A DNA stretch of 64,000 nucleotides from Armatimonadota bacterium (lineage in GTDB: Bacteria > Armatimonadota > Chthonomonadetes > Chthonomonadales > CAJBBX01), in NCBI GenBank assembly GCA_026392115.1, contig JAPLCQ010000038.1, forward strand, positions 20,853 through 84,852, given 5' to 3'. A program made the translations under genes and the position numbers. The stretch's first letter is position 1. The number at the start of each line of letters is the position of its first letter. The notes under the pieces are model-generated. The model did no database searches, had not been told where the DNA came from, and was given only the letters and a program-made list of their open reading frames with translations. This document shows, one piece after another, positions 45,376 through 53,571 of this stretch.

Positions 45376-46164
45376 ATGAGCAGGACCATCAGGCTGACAA
45401 CCCCCGAAGGCGTGGAAGTGGACTATGAGCTTGCGGGACTCGGGTCCCGCTCGGCGGCAGCGGCGCTGGACCACCTGATCCAGTTGGGCCTGCTTGTTGT
45501 ACCCTCCATCGGGGTCCTTGCCATAGCCGGCGCGTTGAATGGGCTCGCGGCCGGCCGTCTCTCCGACGCACCGATCTGGGCTTCCGCGGTGGTTGTCGTC
45601 TGGTCGTTCCTCGTCTTCTTTGGATACCATGCGTTCTACGAAGTGGCCTGGGCGGGCCAGTCACCGGGCAAGCGACGGTTGGGGTTGCGTGTGATCCGCA
45701 TGGGCGGGCGCCCGCCCGATGTCTTGACGGCCACGATCCGCAACCTCGTTCGCATGGTCGACCTTATGCCGCCGTTGTACGGCATCGGGGCGCTCTCCCT
45801 GCTCTGGACCAAGCGCTACCAACGGCTGGGCGATCTGGCGGCAGGCACCCTCGTGATCAAGGAGCGTGGCCTCGGCGATGCACTGGGCGGTCGACTGCAG
45901 CCCGCGGGCCCGGCAGTGGCCGTGTACATGGAGGCGCTGCCGGAGCCGCTGGACCTCCGGCATGATGAGTTCCTGGGCCTTCTCCGGTTCACCGAGAGGC
46001 GATCTGAACTTGCCATTGTAGTTCAGGCGCATGTGGCTATGCGCCTGTGCCTGCCCGTACTGCAACGGTTGGAGCTGGACCTCCCGGTCAACGTACAATG
46101 GGACTACGCCGACATCGCGGAGGCCATGGCGCGTAGCCATGTGAAGCAGAAGGGCATGATCTAG
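45376..46164 (+). CDS. RDD family membrane protein with C-terminal extension
   Basis: TPEGVEVDYELAGLGSRSAAAALDHLIQ, YHAFYEVAWAGQSPGKRRLGLRVIRMGG; divergent partner of SpoIIM-like gene. Confidence 0.88.
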   Translation: MSRTIRLTTPEGVEVDYELAGLGSRSAAAALDHLIQLGLLVVPSIGVLAIAGALNGLAAGRLSDAPIWASAVVVVWSFLVFFGYHAFYEVAWAGQSPGKRRLGLRVIRMGGRPPDVLTATIRNLVRMVDLMPPLYGIGALSLLWTKRYQRLGDLAAGTLVIKERGLGDALGGRLQPAGPAVAVYMEALPEPLDLRHDEFLGLLRFTERRSELAIVVQAHVAMRLCLPVLQRLELDLPVNVQWDYADIAEAMARSHVKQKGMI

Positions 46165-47423
46165 CCGATCGCCAGGAGGCAGGCCGCCGTGGCGTCGTCG
46201 GCGGTCTCCGACGTCGCGACGAGTTCGCGCCACAGCGCTCCGGCTACCTCGTCGGCGAAGTTCCGCTCGGCGAATCCATCGGGGTTCACCAGCACCACCC
46301 GCGTCCCTGCCTTTGCCGCAGCCAGGGCGATGCGCAGGTTCGCCACGTTGCCGTGCCCGATTGCAACATCGGTGACGATCAGCGCGTCGGCCTTGAGTGC
46401 GAGCAACCTGCCCGCCGCCTCGGCGTCGGGGCCAATGGCAGAGAAGGGCTGCTCGGTGACATGCTCGATGCCCAGCGCCGCGGCGGTCGCCTGGTCGCCG
46501 TCCAGCAGGTTGAGGACGCCCGCCGTCACCTCCGCGCCCTGCCGCCACAACGCCGACAATGTGGCCGCGCCGCTACCGCCGCCGCAGATGACGTGGACCC
46601 GCCTGCTCCGGTCGCTCTGCCCGCGCGAACGAGACTGCGCCGATACGAGCGGCGTGCCGTAGAAGGGGCTTCGAGCGACGAGCATGGAGGCCCCATAGGC
46701 GGTCCCAAGCGTCTCGGGCGTCAGGACCTGCTCCGGCGGCCCGTCGGCTGCCAGTGCGCCCCGGACCATCAGCAGCAACCGGCTGCAGGCGGCGGCGGCG
46801 CTGTTGAGGTCGTGCATGGCCGCGATGACGAGGGCGTTGGCCGACCGCGACACCCCGCTCAGGGTCTCCAGCACCTCGCGCTCATGGCTGATGTCGAGGT
46901 TGGCCGTCGGCTCGTCCAGCATCAGGATGGGCGCCTCCTGAGCCAGCGCCCGCGCGATGAGCACGCGCCGATGCTCACCACCGGAAAGGGCGTTGGCCCG
47001 CCGATCCGCCAGGTGCAGGATATCCATCGCGGCCAGGGCGCGCCGGACGGCCCGGGCATCACCGTTCGCATCGGAGCGCTTCAGGCTGCGCAGCGCGTGC
47101 CGTCCCATCCAGACAACCTCCTCGACCGTGAAGTCGAAGAGCGCTGGTTCGGACTGGGGCACGAACGCAAGTAGCGTGGCAAGCTGGAGAGACGAGTAGG
47201 AGCGCAGCGGCTTGCCCGCCAGCGTCACGGAGCCGGACCGAAGCGGCAGCGCCCGCGTGAGGGCGCGCAGCAGCGTGGACTTGCCGGCGCCGTTGGGGCC
47301 GATGAGGCCCACAACCTCGCCGGCGGATGCTGCAAAGGTGACCCCGGCGACTACGGGATGTGGCCCATAGCCCGCTGACAGGTCTTCAACGTCGATGAGC
47401 CGTCCGTCTGTCGGTGCGTTCAC
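46161..47423 (-). CDS. FecCD/BtuD-type ABC ATPase fused to an additional ~150-aa C-terminal domain
   Basis: GPNGAGKSTLLRALTRALPLRSGSV, LSGGEHRRVLIARALAQEAPILMLDEPTANLDISH; C-terminus VHVICGGGSGAATLSALWRQG...ALIVTDVAIGHGNVANLRIALAAAKAGTRVVLVN. Confidence 0.88.
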   Translation of the reverse strand: MNAPTDGRLIDVEDLSAGYGPHPVVAGVTFAASAGEVVGLIGPNGAGKSTLLRALTRALPLRSGSVTLAGKPLRSYSSLQLATLLAFVPQSEPALFDFTVEEVVWMGRHALRSLKRSDANGDARAVRRALAAMDILHLADRRANALSGGEHRRVLIARALAQEAPILMLDEPTANLDISHEREVLETLSGVSRSANALVIAAMHDLNSAAAACSRLLLMVRGALAADGPPEQVLTPETLGTAYGASMLVARSPFYGTPLVSAQSRSRGQSDRSRRVHVICGGGSGAATLSALWRQGAEVTAGVLNLLDGDQATAAALGIEHVTEQPFSAIGPDAEAAGRLLALKADALIVTDVAIGHGNVANLRIALAAAKAGTRVVLVNPDGFAERNFADEVAGALWRELVATSETADDATAACLLAIG

Positions 47424-47449
47424 TGCGTGTTCCGCCTGTGGCGAGGCGG

Positions 47450-48676
47450 CTATCCGCCATCGACCTTGACGAACCGGCGGCTGCCCACTCGGACCACGGC
47501 TCCGAGCAGGTCGGCCACCGCGATCTCCTCGGCTGCGTCGGTCACCTTGCGGTCTTCAATCTGCACGCCGCCCTGCTGCACCAGCCGCCTGGCCTCGCCC
47601 GTGCCCGAGGCCACGCCCAGCGCGACAAGCAGGCGGCAGACCCAGATGGCGCCCTGCTCCAGGGCCTCGGCGGGGAGCGGCTTGGTGGGGATTTCCTGCG
47701 GCCTCTGCTTCTCCGAGTAGACGCGCCGGAACTCCTCGTCGGCGGCCTCGGCGGCCATGGCATCGTGGTAGATCGTCACGATCTCGCGGGCCAGGCGCCG
47801 CTTCACGTCGCGCGGGTTCGCGGTTCCCTGCTCGGCGCCGGTCACCAGCGCCTCGACCTCGGAATCGGGCACGTCGGTCGTCAGGATGAAGTAGTCTCGC
47901 AGCAGGCGGTCAGGGATCGACATGACCTTGCCGAACATGGTGTTGGCCGGCTCGGTGATGCCGATGTAGTTCCCCAAGGACTTGGACATTTTCTGGACGC
48001 CGTCGAGGCCCACCAGCAGCGGCATGAAGAGGCCGATCTGCGTGTCCTGGCCGTACTGCCCTTGCAGCGCGCGGCCGGTCATGATGTTGAACATCTGGTC
48101 GCTGCCGCCCATCTCCACGTCGCTCTCGAGCACCACGGAGTCGTAGGCCTGGCAGAGCGGATACATGAGCTCGTGGAGGCCGATGGTCTGGTTCTCCCGG
48201 AACCGCCGGGCGAAGTCGTCCCGCTCCATGATCTGCGCCACGGTGGTGCGGCCGGCGAGCATGATCACCTCGTGGAAGTTGAGGGAGCCGAGCCACTCGC
48301 TGTTGAACCGCACCGACGTCCTGGAGGCGTCGAGGATTCGGCAGTACTGGTCGGCGTAGGTGCGGGCGTTGGCATCGACATCTGCCCGGCTCAGCTGCTT
48401 GCGCGTCTCGCTCCGGCCTGAGGGGTCGCCGATCATGGCCGTGAAATCGCCGATCACCACGGTGACCTCATGGCCCAGGTCCTGAAACTGGCGCAGCTTG
48501 CGCAACACGACGGCGCTGCCGAGGTGGATGTCCGGCGCCGTGGGATCGAGGCCCAGCTTGATGCGCAGGGGCTTACCGGTCTTCTCCGCCTTTTTCAGCT
48601 TTTCGAGCAGGCCGTCCTCGGGCTTGATGTCGGTGGCGCCACGCTTGAGGAGCGCGAGTTGCTGGGCGATGTCCAT
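47450..48676 (-). CDS. tyrS: tyrosyl-tRNA synthetase
   Basis: LRIKLGLDPTAPDIHLGSAVVLRKLRQFQDLGH, GGSDQMFNIM, KMSKSLGNYIGI, C-terminal S4-like domain. Confidence 0.96.
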   Translation of the reverse strand: MDIAQQLALLKRGATDIKPEDGLLEKLKKAEKTGKPLRIKLGLDPTAPDIHLGSAVVLRKLRQFQDLGHEVTVVIGDFTAMIGDPSGRSETRKQLSRADVDANARTYADQYCRILDASRTSVRFNSEWLGSLNFHEVIMLAGRTTVAQIMERDDFARRFRENQTIGLHELMYPLCQAYDSVVLESDVEMGGSDQMFNIMTGRALQGQYGQDTQIGLFMPLLVGLDGVQKMSKSLGNYIGITEPANTMFGKVMSIPDRLLRDYFILTTDVPDSEVEALVTGAEQGTANPRDVKRRLAREIVTIYHDAMAAEAADEEFRRVYSEKQRPQEIPTKPLPAEALEQGAIWVCRLLVALGVASGTGEARRLVQQGGVQIEDRKVTDAAEEIAVADLLGAVVRVGSRRFVKVDGG

Positions 48677-48740
48677 GTGCCGGCAGGACCTCCTGTGGTG
48701 CCCGGACATGCCCGCGAGAGGGGCTCCGCCGGGGAGGCAG

Positions 48741-48770
48741 AGTATAGCAGAGGGGCCAATCAGCGGTCAA
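48741..48770 (-). promoter_or_regulatory. sigma70-like promoter upstream of tyrS
   Basis: Minus strand TTGACC-N18-TATACT. Confidence 0.6.
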
Positions 48771-48812
48771 ACGCGGCCCAGCCCGGGCATGAGCCGGGCC
48801 GCGTCCGAACTC

Positions 48813-51800
48813 CTAGTCGCTCAAGCGCAGCCGGATCGTTACAATCTGGAATGGCTTGATATCGAACTGAATGTCGCCGTCCTCCACCGTGAGCTCGGCG
48901 CCCTCGCGCTCCAGCAGGTCCACGAGATGGGCCTGCGCCACCGGAAGCGTCGTCGATATGGTCACCGGGCCGCGGGTATTGTAGGCCTCGTAGAGCCGCA
49001 CCAGGATCGCGTCCTCGTCCTCAGCCTTCTTGATGGCTTCAATGATGACGCCCTCTCGGCTGACCGCGAAGAACGTCTGCTCCGCAGGCAAGGGGCCCTG
49101 GCTTACGGGAGCCAGGCACGCCCGCGGCGGGCTGTTGAGCCGGTAGGCTTCCTCGACCACGCCGCCGCGGCGGAAGTCGCTGTAGTGCGGTACGAGGGCG
49201 TACGTGAACGTGTGGCGGCCCATGTCGGCTTCAGGATCCGGCGCCTTGGGCGAGCGGAGCAGTGTCAGGCGTAGCGTGTTGCCGCTGACGTCGTGGCCGT
49301 ACTTGCTGTCGTTCACCAGCGCCACGCCGTAGTCGCCTTCGCTCAGGTCCACCCACTTCTGGGCGGCGACCTCGAACCGCGCGGTATCCCAGCTCGTGTT
49401 GGCGTGCGTCGGACGCTCCACGTGGCCGTACTGGACCTCGAAGGTGGCCCGATGGCTATTGACCGCAACCGGGAACGCGGCCTTGAGGAGCTTGTGGCTC
49501 TCGTGCCAGTCGACCTCGGTGACAAACTCGATGCGGTTTCGGTCGCGGGCCAAGCGCACGGTCTGCGTGATGACCGACTGCCCGAAGCTCCGCCTGAACC
49601 GCAATGCACCGCGCACCGGGCCGGCCTCGACCACCTCCACGCTGTCAAGCTCCGTGATGACGCGCCCCTTCTCCTGGTAGAACGGGTCGATGTCCCAAGC
49701 GTCCCAGAAGAGCGGGCGATCATCGAAGAGTTGGAGCTGGTTGCCCGTTGCGCCCGGCTCCATTACCTCGCGGTCTTGCAGGCGGTCGTAGATGCGGGTG
49801 ATCAGCCCGTCTGCGCCGAACTCCACGCGGATGAAGCCGTTGTCCAAGGTCTCCGGCGTGGCCGTGATGGTGTTGACCTCATCATACGCATCGGCGCGCA
49901 GATGGTAGACGGTGTAGCCCTGACCCTCCTCGGCCGAATGGTCGGAGAAGAGGGCCACGGGTGCGCCGTCCTCGACGCTCTGCTGCACGGGGCCGACGCA
50001 GACGTCGCCGCGCCAGGCCGTGGCGGCATTCCATTCCCCCGGCACGGGCACGGTGACGACCTCGCCCATTGCGCGGTGTCCGTAGTTGCGCACCACGAGC
50101 GCCGGCGCGCCTTCGCCGGTAGTGTCGACCGATGCGGCCAGCGACTGAAGCGCGGCATCCGCAATGGGCGCCACCGTGTCATGCACGGCTTGGTAATCGC
50201 GGTCCGAGTCCTCGTAGACTTCTCGAACCGAGGAGCCGGGGATAATGTCGTGGAACTGGTTGGTCAGCACGGTCTTCCAGGCGCGCTCCAGGGCGTGCGC
50301 CGGGTAGGCCGACAGCCCGCGCGGGTCCACCGCCGCCAGGAACTCCGCGTCGCGGAGCAGGAACTCGCACTTGCGGTTCCACCACTTGTTGCGCGCCTGG
50401 GTGGTGTAGGTGCCGCGGTGCAGTTCGAGGTAGAGCTCCCCTACCCAGACCGGCACGTCCTTGGCCTCGGCCATGGCCTTCTCGAAGAAGTCGCAGGCCC
50501 TCTCCAACTGGACCCGCGGCAGCCCCTCGGTGTTGCCCAGCCGGGCGGCGTTCTCCAGCATCTCGACCGTTGGGCCGCCGCCGCCGTCGCCGTACCCGAA
50601 CACGTAGAGCGAGCGAGACGAGCGGTCGTGGTCGCGGAAGTTGCGCACGTTGAACGCGAGTTCCCTCGGGCTCATGTCGCCGTTGTAGGTGTCGGCCGGC
50701 GGGAAGTGCGTGAAGATGCGCGTGCCGTCGATTCCCTGCCAGTAGAAGGTGTGGTGCGGGAACTTGTTGGTCTGGTTCCAGCTGATCTTCTGGGTCAGGA
50801 AGCGGTCGACACCGGCAGTCTGCAGGATCTGCGGCAGGCTGGCGGCATACCCGAAGACATCGGGCAGCCAGAGGTCGCGGGTCTCGACACCGAGCTCCTG
50901 CATGAAGAAGCGCTTGCCGTAGAGCACCTGGCGTACCAGCGACTCGCCGCCGGTGATGTTGCAGTCGGCCTCGACCCACATGGATCCGGCCACTTCCCAC
51001 TGGCCCGTGGCGATCTTGGCCTTGATGCGCTCGAAGAGCTTCGGCGCCATCTCCTGGATCCACTCATACTGCTGGGCCTGCGAGCAGACAAACTTGTAGT
51101 CCGGATAGGCGTCCATCAGGCGCGTGGCGGTGGCGAAAGTGTGGATGCACTTCTGCCTCGTGCGCTCCAGCGGCCAGAGCCAGGCGGTGTCGATGTGGGC
51201 ATGTCCGATGGCGCTGATATCGTGCGCCGTGGCGGTCGCGGGAGCCGCCAGCAGGGCCGCAAGGCCTGCGCGGCATCGGGACACCGACTCGGCGTCGCCC
51301 GTCACAAACTGGTTCACGACCTCGTTGAGGCCGTAGAGCAGGGCGCCCCGGCGCGGGCTGGTCTCAGGCGTCTCGTGCAGCAGGCCCAGGCAGACCTTCA
51401 CGTCGCGGTGGAGGCCCCAGACTTCGGGGTCGATTCGCGCGAGCTCGGCGCACCGGAACGTGAACGGCGTTGTTGAAGGCTCCACAGGGGCGCTGTCGCA
51501 GCTCACGTTGGGGTTCATGCCCGTGGCCTGGATGGTCAGCGATACCTCGGCGCCGGCGTCCGCCGCGGCTGAGATCATGAAGTCGGCGTGGTTGCCGTCG
51601 ATGCCCTGCAGGGGATCATCGCCGTCCCATAGGATCGACTCGGCTCCGCAGTCGATGCGTGCGAGCACCGTGCCGCCGGCCCACGCGGCGGGAACGGAGC
51701 CGCTGAGGCGGAACCATGCGTCCGACCAGATGGGGCCCCAGGCGAATCCGGGGCTCACCGGGGCGTACTCGAGCCCGGCGGCATCAGCAGGCGGGATTCC

Positions 51801-51920
51801 CTTGGGTGGGCGGGCCACTTCGGCGCGGAGGGGCACGGGATTCTGCCAGAGCAGGGGCGTCAGCTCGTTGCGGAGGAAACGGTCGATCCGTGCGATGGTC
51901 AGGCCGGGGTGTTTCTGCAT
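48813..51920 (-). CDS. alpha-mannosidase, glycoside hydrolase family 38
   Basis: GHAHIDTAWLWPLERTRQKCIHTFATA, GSMWVEADCNITGGESLVRQ, LWLPDVFGYAASLPQIL; C-terminal beta domains. Confidence 0.95.
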   Translation of the reverse strand: MQKHPGLTIARIDRFLRNELTPLLWQNPVPLRAEVARPPKGIPPADAAGLEYAPVSPGFAWGPIWSDAWFRLSGSVPAAWAGGTVLARIDCGAESILWDGDDPLQGIDGNHADFMISAAADAGAEVSLTIQATGMNPNVSCDSAPVEPSTTPFTFRCAELARIDPEVWGLHRDVKVCLGLLHETPETSPRRGALLYGLNEVVNQFVTGDAESVSRCRAGLAALLAAPATATAHDISAIGHAHIDTAWLWPLERTRQKCIHTFATATRLMDAYPDYKFVCSQAQQYEWIQEMAPKLFERIKAKIATGQWEVAGSMWVEADCNITGGESLVRQVLYGKRFFMQELGVETRDLWLPDVFGYAASLPQILQTAGVDRFLTQKISWNQTNKFPHHTFYWQGIDGTRIFTHFPPADTYNGDMSPRELAFNVRNFRDHDRSSRSLYVFGYGDGGGGPTVEMLENAARLGNTEGLPRVQLERACDFFEKAMAEAKDVPVWVGELYLELHRGTYTTQARNKWWNRKCEFLLRDAEFLAAVDPRGLSAYPAHALERAWKTVLTNQFHDIIPGSSVREVYEDSDRDYQAVHDTVAPIADAALQSLAASVDTTGEGAPALVVRNYGHRAMGEVVTVPVPGEWNAATAWRGDVCVGPVQQSVEDGAPVALFSDHSAEEGQGYTVYHLRADAYDEVNTITATPETLDNGFIRVEFGADGLITRIYDRLQDREVMEPGATGNQLQLFDDRPLFWDAWDIDPFYQEKGRVITELDSVEVVEAGPVRGALRFRRSFGQSVITQTVRLARDRNRIEFVTEVDWHESHKLLKAAFPVAVNSHRATFEVQYGHVERPTHANTSWDTARFEVAAQKWVDLSEGDYGVALVNDSKYGHDVSGNTLRLTLLRSPKAPDPEADMGRHTFTYALVPHYSDFRRGGVVEEAYRLNSPPRACLAPVSQGPLPAEQTFFAVSREGVIIEAIKKAEDEDAILVRLYEAYNTRGPVTISTTLPVAQAHLVDLLEREGAELTVEDGDIQFDIKPFQIVTIRLRLSD

Positions 51921-51978
51921 TGCGGTGCCTTTCGAGTGGTCTGTGGTCAGCCGAGCGGCGCCGCAGGGGCGCCCGCCC

Positions 51979-53046
51979 TTACGTGTCGATGCGAACGCCG
52001 CTGTCGACCGAAACGGTGAATGGAATTCCGCCCTGCCGACGAATGGCCTCGGCCACCTCGTCCTGGCAACCCGGCGCATAAGCGAACATGCATCCGCCGC
52101 CGCCCGATCCGTTCACCTTGCCGCCGAGAGCTCCGGCCTCCATGGAGGCGTCGAGCATCCGCTCCAGCTTGTCGGTCGAGAGATTGAGACCATCGCGGAG
52201 TTGCTCGTGGTGGGCATAGAGGAGCGGACCCAGCTCGGTCAGGTCGCCGGCTTCCATGGAAGCCTCGGCTGTGCGAGTCAGTTCGCGGTTCACCAGGTTG
52301 GCCCGAACCCGCCGGGCCAGGAGCGGTTCCAAGGCTGCAAGATGCGGCTCTGCTTCCGCCAGGGGCGTTTCGCGCAAGCTGAAGCTGGGCATATCCCGCT
52401 GGATGCGCCGGACGCCCTCGGCAACGTCAGCCCGCCGTGAGCGGAGCATCTCAACGGTGGCCTTGGGCTGCTGCGAATGGCCAAGCACGAGGCCGTCCAG
52501 AGGCACGTCCCACTGCTTGGCCCCGTAGGGCGCCACCGTGTCGATGCTCAGGATGCCGCCCATGCCCGCGCAATAGTGGTCCATCATGCCGCCGGGCTCG
52601 CCAAACTCGGTCACCTCGGCTTGATGGCCCAGTCGCGCCAAGTCCTCGCCGTTGTACTCGCCGAAGCGGCCTGCCATGCCCAGAAGGAAGCCGAGCCACA
52701 TCACGACCATGGCCGATGAGCTGCTGACCCCCGCATTGATGGGGATCGTGCTGCGCATCTCGAGGTCGCCGCCTAGTTCCCAGCGGAGGCCCATGCGGCG
52801 CAGAACGTTGACGGATGATCGGAGATAGTCCCGGCCCACCACGTAGCTCTGATCGCCGCCGAGGTCGAGTTCCAAGCTCTGGTCGATGTCCGGCATCCTG
52901 AGCCGCAGCGTGGAGCCGGCCGTCAACTCGCCCTTGATACCGATTCGGAGGTTCACCGCAGCCGCCATGACAGGGAGGCCGAGATAGTCCTGATGCTCGC
53001 CGAAGAGGCAAATACGGCCGGGCGCACTCACACCTAGTGCTTTCAT
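51979..53046 (-). CDS. GHMP-family sugar kinase (galactokinase/mevalonate-kinase-like)
   Basis: APGRICLFGEHQDYLGLPVMAAAVN, PINAGVSSSSAMVVMWLGFLL, GGKVNGSGGGGCMFAY. Confidence 0.9.
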   Translation of the reverse strand: MKALGVSAPGRICLFGEHQDYLGLPVMAAAVNLRIGIKGELTAGSTLRLRMPDIDQSLELDLGGDQSYVVGRDYLRSSVNVLRRMGLRWELGGDLEMRSTIPINAGVSSSSAMVVMWLGFLLGMAGRFGEYNGEDLARLGHQAEVTEFGEPGGMMDHYCAGMGGILSIDTVAPYGAKQWDVPLDGLVLGHSQQPKATVEMLRSRRADVAEGVRRIQRDMPSFSLRETPLAEAEPHLAALEPLLARRVRANLVNRELTRTAEASMEAGDLTELGPLLYAHHEQLRDGLNLSTDKLERMLDASMEAGALGGKVNGSGGGGCMFAYAPGCQDEVAEAIRRQGGIPFTVSVDSGVRIDT

Positions 53047-53097
53047 GCGCCCATTATGGCATAGGGTAACCGCCGGACCCACCAGGGAAATCGCCTC

Positions 53098-53126
53098 TTG
53101 CGGTCCGGCCCCGCCCGTGCTATGAT
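53098..53126 (+). promoter_or_regulatory. sigma70-like promoter for TPR-YfhO operon
   Basis: TTGCGG-N17-TATGAT. Confidence 0.55.
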
Positions 53127-53220
53127 TGACTAGGCGTGGAGCGGCGCGCGCCGGTCGGCGGTTGCGTGCCCGAGCCACGAGTGGCTGGGCCAACGCACCA
53201 CGCTAAGGAGAATCGGCGGC

Positions 53221-53571
53221 ATGCCAGACCCGAACCCGCACTTGCTTCGCGCCATACAGCTCAAGCAAGATGGGCAGTACGAGCCTGCCATGGACGAGAT
53301 CAGGCTTGCTCTGCAGGATTCGCCCGACTGCCCGGAGGCCCTCCACCAGATGGGCCTCATCCAGGGCTTCACCGGCGAGTTCGATGAGTCAATCGCAACG
53401 CTGGCCCAGGCCGTCCAGGCCGATCCCCGAAGCGTAAAGTACCGGCTCGACCTCGCGCTGTCGTACAGCATGCTCGGCATGGTGGATGAGGCCAAGCAGG
53501 AGTTCAACGGCGTGTTGCTGCTCGACCCGGGCAATGACACGGCCACCAAGAACCTCGCCTTCTTTGATTGA
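53221..53571 (+). CDS. TPR repeat protein
   Basis: AIQLKQDGQYEPAMDEIRLALQDSPDCPEALHQMGLIQGFTGEFDESIATLAQAVQADPRSVKYRLDLALSYSMLGMVDEAKQEFNGVLLLDPGN. Confidence 0.85.
   Translation: MPDPNPHLLRAIQLKQDGQYEPAMDEIRLALQDSPDCPEALHQMGLIQGFTGEFDESIATLAQAVQADPRSVKYRLDLALSYSMLGMVDEAKQEFNGVLLLDPGNDTATKNLAFFD

Noticed and set aside
49293-51476. 727-aa open frame antisense to the GH38 mannosidase
   Set aside because: Shadow ORF of a high-GC gene; no domains or SD, while the sense frame has clear GH38 motifs
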